Shown piece after piece: positions 7,476 through 13,284 of a stretch of DNA of 13,284 bases. The translations under genes were made by a program, and so were the position numbers. The notes beneath the pieces are model-generated. The model was not told the DNA's origin. It searched no databases and saw only the letters and a list, made by a program, of their open reading frames with translations. Origin of the DNA: JBBSTY01 sp038235385 (GTDB lineage Bacteria > Actinomycetota > Acidimicrobiia > Acidimicrobiales > Acidimicrobilacustridaceae); assembly GCA_038235385.1 (NCBI GenBank), contig JBBSTY010000121.1, forward strand, positions 1 to 13,284, in the 5' to 3' direction. The number at the start of each line of letters is the position of its first letter. Positions within the stretch are counted from its first letter, which is position 1.

Positions 7476-8816
<1,341 letters not shown>

Positions 8817-8864
8817 GGGGAAAAGGGTGGCCTTTCGGGATCGGTCGACGCAAAGCGGTAACCG

Positions 8865-8881
8865 GGCACCGTCTCGGTGCC
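8865..8881 (-). promoter_or_regulatory. Hairpin at the 5' end of the aroG leader
   Basis: GGCACCG and CGGTGCC form a perfect 7-bp stem around a three-base loop. AAC and GTT can extend it across a two-base bulge. It lies immediately after the candidate -10, so it would be the first structure in the transcript. It may protect the mRNA end. I see no leader peptide or known riboswitch. Confidence 0.35.
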
Positions 8882-8886
8882 GTTCA

Positions 8887-8914
8887 AGGATACGGCGCAG
8901 ACGTCCCGGTCGAA
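8887..8914 (-). promoter_or_regulatory. Candidate aroG promoter
   Basis: On the minus strand TTCGAC (8914-8909), a 16-base spacer and TATCCT (8892-8887) resemble a housekeeping actinobacterial promoter. The -10 is good and the -35 only fair. The leader would be about 60 bases. Confidence 0.4.
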
Positions 8915-8982
8915 CCGGCACGAACAGCGAGACCGGGACGAGCCGCCGCGCGCCGGACGCATGGAACGCTCGCCGGACGCGC

Positions 8983-9011
8983 GACGCCCCCGGGGGAGAG
9001 CCGGGGGCGTC
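8983..9011 (-). terminator. Hairpin after the sigma factor gene
   Basis: GACGCCCCCGG (8983-8993) and CCGGGGGCGTC (9001-9011) form a perfect 11-bp, nearly all G/C stem with a seven-base loop, 36 bases past the sigma stop. No U-run follows on either strand. Its position argues for termination between the sigma gene and aroG. Confidence 0.65.
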
Positions 9012-9047
9012 GTTGACAGGAAACCGTTGATCAAGGGGTCGGGCGGA

Positions 9048-9878
9048 TCAGGCGGCGTCGATGCGTTCGCCCGCCTGCTCGCGCACGGCGGTGACCGCTC
9101 GCTTCACCAGGCGGCGAGCTGCTTCGGCGGTGACGCCGAGCTCCTCGCCGACCTCGCGGTAGCTGCGCTTGCGGCCGTCGTTGAGGCCGAAGCGCTGCTC
9201 GACCGCCTGGCGGGCCCGGTTGTCGAGCACCGACAGGAGGTCGGTGATCATGCGGTCGTCCTCCCGGCTCATCACCTGGGCCTCGGGCCCGGGGTTCGAG
9301 TCGGCGAGCAGGTCGATGAGCTCGTTCGAGTCGTCGTCGCCGATGGTGCGATCGAGCGAGGTGGGGGTGGTCAGGCGATGGAGCCGGGCGTGCTCGTCGT
9401 CGAGCTCGTCGCCGTCGCCCGACACCTGGCGGAGCGCGGCCCGGAGGCTGGCCGAACGATCGCCGGGGAGACGGACCAGGCTGGCCTTCTGGTCGAGTGC
9501 ACGGCCGATGGCCTGGCGGATCCAGAACGTGGCGTAGGTGGAGAACTTGAAGCCCTTGCGCCAATCGAACTTGTCGACGGCGTGCTCCAGGCCGAGGTTG
9601 CCCTCCTGGATCAGGTCCAGCAGCTCCATGCCCGGGGGCAGGGGGTAGCGGCGGGCGACGCTGACCACCAGGCGCAGGTTCGCCCGGATGAAGCGGTCCT
9701 TGGCGTTGGCGGCCGCACGAACGGCGCGATGCAGTTCCCGGCCGCGCTCGCCGGCGTCGAGCGCCGCCTGGGCATCGCGTCCCTTCTCGATGATCTGGGA
9801 CAGCTCACGCTCCTCGAGCGCGGTGAGCAACGGCACAAGGCCGATCTCGTTGAGGTATTGGCCGACCGAGTCGCTCAT
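9048..9878 (-). CDS. Sigma-70 family RNA polymerase sigma factor, group-2-like
   Basis: The product is 276 residues, a primary-sigma-like factor without region 1.1. Region 1.2 starts at the N-terminus (DSVGQYLNEIGLVPLL). Region 2 includes LIQEGNLGLEHAVDKFD and KFSTYATFWIRQAIGRALDQ (about 111-130). The region 3.2 finger is SLDRTIGDDD (174-183). Region 4 ends with RFGLNDG (229-235) and a helix-turn-helix at about 238-268. Only about 35 residues separate region 2 (VRLP, 135-138) from SLDR, fewer than the roughly 55 of primary sigmas, so region 3.0/3.1 looks shortened. Two promoter-contact spots differ from primary sigmas: Gly125 replaces the usual Thr in region 2.4, and the recognition helix reads TAEAARR instead of TRERIRQ. 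This suggests a regulon sigma rather than the housekeeping one. The ATG at 9878 lies nine bases after AGGAG. The in-frame GTG two codons upstream is too close to that site. Confidence 0.92.
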   Translation of the reverse strand: MSDSVGQYLNEIGLVPLLTALEERELSQIIEKGRDAQAALDAGERGRELHRAVRAAANAKDRFIRANLRLVVSVARRYPLPPGMELLDLIQEGNLGLEHAVDKFDWRKGFKFSTYATFWIRQAIGRALDQKASLVRLPGDRSASLRAALRQVSGDGDELDDEHARLHRLTTPTSLDRTIGDDDSNELIDLLADSNPGPEAQVMSREDDRMITDLLSVLDNRARQAVEQRFGLNDGRKRSYREVGEELGVTAEAARRLVKRAVTAVREQAGERIDAA

Positions 9879-10020
9879 GATCACGTTCTCCTACCCGCCA
9901 GCTGGCTCCTGAGACCCAGTCGCGGCGATTTCGTGGGGCATCCGGTCGAGCCATGCTCGTCCGGACGACCCGGGAATGACAAACGTGTAAGCGTCCTGTT
10001 ACCGGCAAATGTTCCAAATC

Positions 10021-10044
10021 CGGTGGTGACCTTGGTCACCACCG
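10021..10044. promoter_or_regulatory. Perfect 11+11 palindrome, candidate operator
   Basis: CGGTGGTGACC and its exact reverse complement flank a central TT. The core reads TGAC-N4-GTCA, the general form of a BldD box in Streptomyces and also compatible with other dimeric regulators. It is about 140 bases from the sigma start and 160 from the nadD start. No U-run flanks it, so an operator seems more likely than a terminator. The binding protein is unknown. Confidence 0.55.
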
Positions 10045-10189
10045 ACATGGCGGCTGCGGAAGGGGTCCCTCGCCCGCCGGTTTCCGCTCCCGGCGCGGAC
10101 GGGCGTGCCGTTCGAGCCGGCCGGCGACGAGGCGGCGCGAGCCCACGGCGAGGGGCCGCCAGCGTCCGGAGGGTTGGCCGGGGGACTCC

Positions 10190-10195
10190 TAGACT
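10190..10195 (+). promoter_or_regulatory. nadD -10 box for a leaderless transcript
   Basis: TAGACT lies seven bases before the GTG start of nadD. This TANNNT spacing puts transcription start on or next to the start codon, a common actinobacterial arrangement. No Shine-Dalgarno at proper spacing and no clear -35 are seen, consistent with a leaderless gene. Confidence 0.55.
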
Positions 10196-10202
10196 CGACC
10201 GC

Positions 10203-10787
10203 GTGCGGAACGAGGAGGGGATCGGGATCTTCGGTGGAACCTTCGATCCGCCCCATGTCGGCCACGTGGTCGCGGCCGTCGCCGCCCGTCACCAGCTCGG
10301 ACTCGACGAGGTGCTGCTCACCGTGGCCAACCGACCCTGGCAGAAGGTCGGTGCCCGCGCCATCTCGCCGGCCTCGGATCGGCTGGCCCTGGTCGAGGCG
10401 TTGGTCGACGGCATCGACGGCCTCACCGCCTCGGCGATCGAGATCGAACGCGGCGGCGACTCGTACACGGCGGACACCATCGCCACGGTCCGCCGCGGGG
10501 GTGCCCGGGAGGTCCATGTCATCGTCGGGTCGGACGCCGCCGCGGGGGTCGAATCCTGGGGGCGTGCCGACGAGGTGCGTTGCACCGCCACCCTCGTCGT
10601 GGTCGATCGGCCCGGCGTGGCGAGCCCGGCTGTGCCCGCCGGCTGGACCTTCGAGCGGATCGCCATCCCGCGACTCGACGTCTCCTCCACCGACATCCGG
10701 CGGCGCGTGGCCGCCGGCGAGCCGGTCGACGGGCTGGTCCCCCCGCAGGTCCGATCCGTGATCGAGTCGCTGGGGCTCTATCGTTGA
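10203..10787 (+). CDS. nadD: Nicotinate-nucleotide adenylyltransferase
   Basis: The enzyme transfers AMP from ATP to nicotinate mononucleotide, giving deamido-NAD, the penultimate step of NAD synthesis in the cytoplasm. The product is 194 residues, the usual size. The nucleotidyltransferase motif GGTFDPPHVGH (11-21) contains the HxGH signature (HVGH, 18-21). VGSDAAAGVESW in the middle and VSSTDIRRR (160-168) match the conserved substrate and ATP-binding stretches. The GTG at 10203 is chosen because it precedes the first beta strand by six residues and lies seven bases after a TAGACT -10 box. The frame stays open far upstream but encodes only arginine/glycine-rich sequence antisense to the sigma gene. 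Its stop overlaps a TTG start of the next gene as TTGA. It heads the operon nadD-LCP-like-rsfS; nadD-rsfS proximity is widespread in bacteria. Confidence 0.96.
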   Translation: MRNEEGIGIFGGTFDPPHVGHVVAAVAARHQLGLDEVLLTVANRPWQKVGARAISPASDRLALVEALVDGIDGLTASAIEIERGGDSYTADTIATVRRGGAREVHVIVGSDAAAGVESWGRADEVRCTATLVVVDRPGVASPAVPAGWTFERIAIPRLDVSSTDIRRRVAAGEPVDGLVPPQVRSVIESLGLYR

Positions 10788-12586
10788 ACGGTGCGCCCGA
10801 TGATCCCGACGCCGCCGATGCCGGCGCCGTGACCGATTTCGATTCCACGGACCCGCCAGCGGCCCCGTCGGCCGGCGACGACGGTCCTCCGACTCCGGAA
10901 CGGTCGGGCGAGGGCTCGGCCCACCCGGCGACCCCGGTACCGAGCGTGTCGGCGGCGCTCGCGGCGTGGACGCGGGCACAGGAGCTCGGATCGAGCGAGC
11001 GCGACCTCGCGTCGGACCGGTCCCCGGCCCGTCCACCACCGCCGACGGCCAACCGCGATGGCGATGGCGATGGCGATGGCGATGAGGACCGTGGCTCGGA
11101 ACCGACGCCGGCACCGCCCACCACCCGCCCGCACGTCGAGTCGTTCGCCGTGCTCTCACTCGCCGAGGTGGCGGGCACGGTCGAGTCCACCGAGGTCGCG
11201 GATGTCGCGGACGAGGACCCCGCATCCAGGGGCGCCGATCCCGCGTCCGAGCGTGCGCCTGAAGGCATGCCAGAGCCGGCGTCGGAGCGGACTCCGCGCG
11301 GCTCCGACTCGGTCCCCGTGCCAGGCCGGGCAGCGGCGTCCGCGCTCGATGCCGACGACGACGGGTCGACACCGCCGATCGGCGTGCCCTCGCGATCGCT
11401 CGGCCGGTTCTGGGCCGTCGGGTTCCCGGCGCTGATCGCCGTGTGCGCGCTGTTGCTGCCCGTGCTGTTCACCGTGGGCAAGAACACCATCTTGTCGAGC
11501 ACCGACGGCCGGCTCCTCGGGGAGATCACCGATCCGACCCAACCCGGGTGGCAGCGGATCACCGAACCGACCCCGACCCTCCTGCTGGTGCAGACCGACA
11601 TCGACGGCACGCCCAGCGCGCTCACGGTGCTCAGCCTCACCGGTGAGGACTCGGGTGGGATGATCTTCATCCCGACGACGACGGTGCTCGCCGTTCCGGG
11701 GGTGGGGAACGTCCCGCTCGATGCGGCGTTCGAACGGGCCGGGATCGACGGGCTCCAGAAGGCGGTCGAAGGGCTGCTCGCGGTCGGCATGGACCAGGTG
11801 GCTGTCGTCGACCCCGACGGCTGGGCCGACCTCGTCACCCCGCTGGGGTCGGTCGAGGTCACGAACCCCGACGACGTGAAGGTGATCGGTGCGGGCGGGG
11901 CGCGGGTGGTGCGTTTCGCCAAGGGCGCGATCGCCATCGGGCCCGACGATGTGGCGCCGTACCTGGCGACGGTCAGTCCGGGCGAGAACGGCGTCAACCA
12001 ACTCGTGCGGCAACAGGCGTTCTGGGAGGCGTGGTTGCGAGCCGTCGCGGCCTCGCCCGATCCTGCCGTCGTGCCCGGCGAGACCACCTCGGGGCTCGGA
12101 TCGTTCGTCCGAGCGCTGGCCGCCGACCGCGTGGAGATGGCGCCGTTGCCGGTCACGAGCGCGTCGATCCCCGGCAGCGACCTCGCCGTCTACCTCCCGG
12201 TCCCCGAACAGGTCGGGGTGCTGGTGGCTCGCCTCATCCCGTTCCCGGTGGGTGCTCCTCCGGGGGCACGGCCTCGGGTGCGGGTGCTCGACGGCGCCGG
12301 AACCCTCGATCACGGGCTCGGCGCGGTGGGATCGGTGGTCGCGGCCGGCGGTCAGGTGGACCAGATCGGCAACGCCGACGAGTTCGGCCACGCCACCACC
12401 GAGCTCGTCTACAGCGACGATGCGCAGCTGGAAGATGTGGATCGACTGCGGGCCGCCATCGGCATCGGCGAGCTCGTCAAGGTGCCGCAGGGTCAGACCG
12501 CGATCGACGTCACCATCACCCTCGGGGCAGACTATGCCGCTCAACCGCCGCCTTCGCTGGCGCCGGTGACCACCGCGGTTCGCTGA
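10784..12586 (+). CDS. Membrane-anchored LCP/LytR_C-like protein with long disordered N-terminus
   Basis: The product is 600 residues from the TTG that overlaps the nadD stop as TTGA; a GTG at 10829 is an alternative start. Residues 1-205 are rich in Pro, Asp, Glu, Ser and Ala and look disordered and cytoplasmic. One membrane helix lies at about 209-231, with the rest outside the cell. Residues about 263-362 resemble an LCP (LytR-CpsA-Psr) core: a strand PTLLLVQTDIDG, FIPTTTVLAVPG, then AAFERAGIDGLQKAVEGLL and DGWADLVTPLGSVEV. Canonical LCP enzymes, which attach glycopolymers to peptidoglycan, have IPRD where this has IPTT, so the catalytic Arg and Asp are absent. Residues about 497-580 fit a LytR_C domain (RVRVLDGAGTLDHGLG and later). 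The role is therefore probably cell-envelope binding rather than transfer, and this is inference. It lies between nadD and rsfS with no recognisable link to either. Confidence 0.82.
   Translation: MNGAPDDPDAADAGAVTDFDSTDPPAAPSAGDDGPPTPERSGEGSAHPATPVPSVSAALAAWTRAQELGSSERDLASDRSPARPPPPTANRDGDGDGDGDEDRGSEPTPAPPTTRPHVESFAVLSLAEVAGTVESTEVADVADEDPASRGADPASERAPEGMPEPASERTPRGSDSVPVPGRAAASALDADDDGSTPPIGVPSRSLGRFWAVGFPALIAVCALLLPVLFTVGKNTILSSTDGRLLGEITDPTQPGWQRITEPTPTLLLVQTDIDGTPSALTVLSLTGEDSGGMIFIPTTTVLAVPGVGNVPLDAAFERAGIDGLQKAVEGLLAVGMDQVAVVDPDGWADLVTPLGSVEVTNPDDVKVIGAGGARVVRFAKGAIAIGPDDVAPYLATVSPGENGVNQLVRQQAFWEAWLRAVAASPDPAVVPGETTSGLGSFVRALAADRVEMAPLPVTSASIPGSDLAVYLPVPEQVGVLVARLIPFPVGAPPGARPRVRVLDGAGTLDHGLGAVGSVVAAGGQVDQIGNADEFGHATTELVYSDDAQLEDVDRLRAAIGIGELVKVPQGQTAIDVTITLGADYAAQPPPSLAPVTTAVR
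11057..11084 (+). repeat. In-frame (GATGGC) hexanucleotide repeat, about 4.7 copies
   Basis: Four exact GATGGC units plus GATG encode alternating Asp-Gly at residues 92-101 in the disordered N-terminal region of the LCP-like protein. Changes in copy number would keep the frame and only change the tail length. Confidence 0.85.
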
Positions 12587-12633
12587 CGGTGGCGCAACGC
12601 TCCCTCGTTCCGCTCCGGCCTTCGGCCGTCGAT

Positions 12634-12651
12634 CGGTGCCCGGGGGCACCG
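12634..12651 (+). other. Hairpin between LCP-like gene and rsfS
   Basis: CGGTGCCC and GGGCACCG form a perfect 8+8 inverted repeat with a two-base centre in the 106-base gap. No U-run follows. It could be a partial terminator, an RNA-processing site or chance in GC-rich DNA. Confidence 0.4.
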
Positions 12652-12692
12652 CTGCCGCCGTCGAGCGAGACGCACGATCCCGAACGGATGCG

Positions 12693-13115
12693 ATGACTGA
12701 CACGCCATGGGCCCTGGTTGCGGCACGCGCGGCCGCGTCGAAGACCGACGAGGAGACCGTCGTGCTCGACGTCGGGTCGGTGCTCGCCATCGTCGAGTTC
12801 TTCGTCATCACCGGCGGTCGCAACGGTCGCCAGGTCCGGGCCATCGCCGAGGAGATCGAGGCCAAGGTCGTGGAGGCCGGCGGCCCCCGACCACGCATGG
12901 TCGAGGGGCTCGACGGCCTCACGTGGGTGCTGCTCGACTACGGCGACTTCGTGGTGCACGTGTTCCTCGACGAGACCCGTGCCTACTACGAGCTCGAGCG
13001 CCTCTGGGCCGACGTTCCGCGGATCGACTGGGCCGACCACGACCCGGACCACCCGGCCCGCCCGGATGACCGGGACGACCCGGTCACGGCAGACGTCGCC
13101 TCCGACGACGCCTGA
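12693..13115 (+). CDS. rsfS: Ribosomal silencing factor RsfS (Iojap/DUF143 family)
   Basis: RsfS binds ribosomal protein uL14 on the large subunit and blocks joining of the subunits when nutrients are scarce. The product is 140 residues. The family core is clear: VEFFVITGGRNGRQVRAIAEEIE (34-56, in segments), WVLLDYGDFVVHVFLDE (78-94) and RAYYELERLWADVPRIDW (96-113). Many homologues have Asp-Tyr/Phe before FVI; here it is Val-Glu-Phe. An Asp-rich tail of about 27 residues (114-140) follows the core. The ATG at 12693 begins at the family N-terminus. A GTG 19 codons upstream is in frame but adds a non-conserved stretch that includes the hairpin at 12634. It is the last recognisable gene of the nadD operon and is followed by hairpins. 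Confidence 0.95.
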   Translation: MTDTPWALVAARAAASKTDEETVVLDVGSVLAIVEFFVITGGRNGRQVRAIAEEIEAKVVEAGGPRPRMVEGLDGLTWVLLDYGDFVVHVFLDETRAYYELERLWADVPRIDWADHDPDHPARPDDRDDPVTADVASDDA

Positions 13116-13180
13116 CGGCGAAGGTTCGGCCGACGCGAGGTGGGCCGAGGACCCGCTCGAGGTTCCGGGCGAGGCCATGA

Positions 13181-13201
13181 GTTCGAGCACGAGCGTCGAA
13201 C
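13181..13201 (+). terminator. Weak hairpin 65 bases after rsfS
   Basis: GTTCGAGC and GC-G-TCGAAC can form an eight-pair stem with one bulged G and an ACGA loop. No U-run follows. It is a possible early terminator of the nadD operon. Confidence 0.25.
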
Positions 13202-13258
13202 CTGTGGCGGTGGACGGGTGGTACGGCGCACCTCGGTACGCGGGCTGTGAGCGCGAGA

Positions 13259-13284
13259 TCGGCCACCCCTGACGAGGTGGCCGA
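13259..13284 (+). terminator. Hairpin at right edge, likely terminator of the nadD-rsfS operon
   Basis: TCGGCCACC (13259-13267) and GGTGGCCGA (13276-13284) form a perfect 9-bp stem with an eight-base loop. The window stops at the last paired base, so any U-run or longer stem is not visible. The 143 bases between rsfS and this hairpin hold no gene I can support. Confidence 0.5.

Larger units (their letters stand above)
9879..10202. other. 324-base divergent region between sigma gene and nadD
   Basis: Both flanking genes read outward from this gap. It contains a good AGGAG site for the sigma gene, an AT-richer patch at about 9971-10020 that likely holds the sigma promoter (no convincing -35/-10 pair found), a perfect palindrome at 10021-10044 and the nadD -10 at 10190. 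Bases 10045-10180 are GC-rich and show no gene or site I can support. Confidence 0.6.

Noticed and set aside
13181..13201. A tRNA T-arm, suggested by GTTCGA
   Set aside because: No acceptor, D-arm or anticodon arm can be folded around it.
13178..13273. A 31-codon frame after rsfS (starts MSSSTSVEPV)
   Set aside because: It has no good ribosome site and no recognisable motif, and its stop falls in the loop of the right-edge hairpin. Chance is likely in such GC-rich sequence.

Overview
The window looks like ordinary chromosome from a high-GC actinobacterium. My best guess is the class Acidimicrobiia, but no rRNA or marker tree supports this. The hints are the strong G/C bias at third codon positions, GTG and TTG starts, a class II (mycobacterial-type) DAHP synthase, a leaderless-looking promoter, and an LCP-like gene between nadD and rsfS. 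I see no insertion sequence, phage gene, CRISPR array, rRNA or tRNA.

Left and centre (1-9878), all on the minus strand. In transcription order these are: a group-2-like sigma-70 factor; a class II DAHP synthase (aroG) that opens the shikimate pathway; a ferredoxin-type sulfite/nitrite reductase (sir); an iron-sulfur APS reductase (cysH); a 1217-residue fused ABC exporter; and a PaaX-family regulator cut by the left edge. The sir stop and cysH start share an ATGA. Together they reduce APS to sulfite and sulfite to sulfide for cysteine synthesis. The exporter starts 82 bases after cysH with no obvious terminator between, so it may be read through. A strong hairpin separates the exporter from the PaaX-family gene.

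Right (10203-13115), on the plus strand. nadD (NAD synthesis), a membrane-anchored LCP/LytR_C-like protein and rsfS (ribosome silencing factor) form a compact operon. It diverges from the sigma gene across a 324-base region that carries a perfect 11+11 palindrome. Hairpins follow rsfS.

The points most worth a second look are: a sulfite reductase with a complete siroheme/[4Fe-4S] cysteine set in both pseudo-repeats; a possible short upstream reading frame closing on the sir start as TGATG; the 24-base palindrome between the sigma gene and nadD; a sigma factor with a shortened region 3 and altered promoter-contact residues; an LCP domain lacking its usual catalytic Arg/Asp; and a 13-base tandem repeat behind aroG. 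I found no clearly new multi-gene system.
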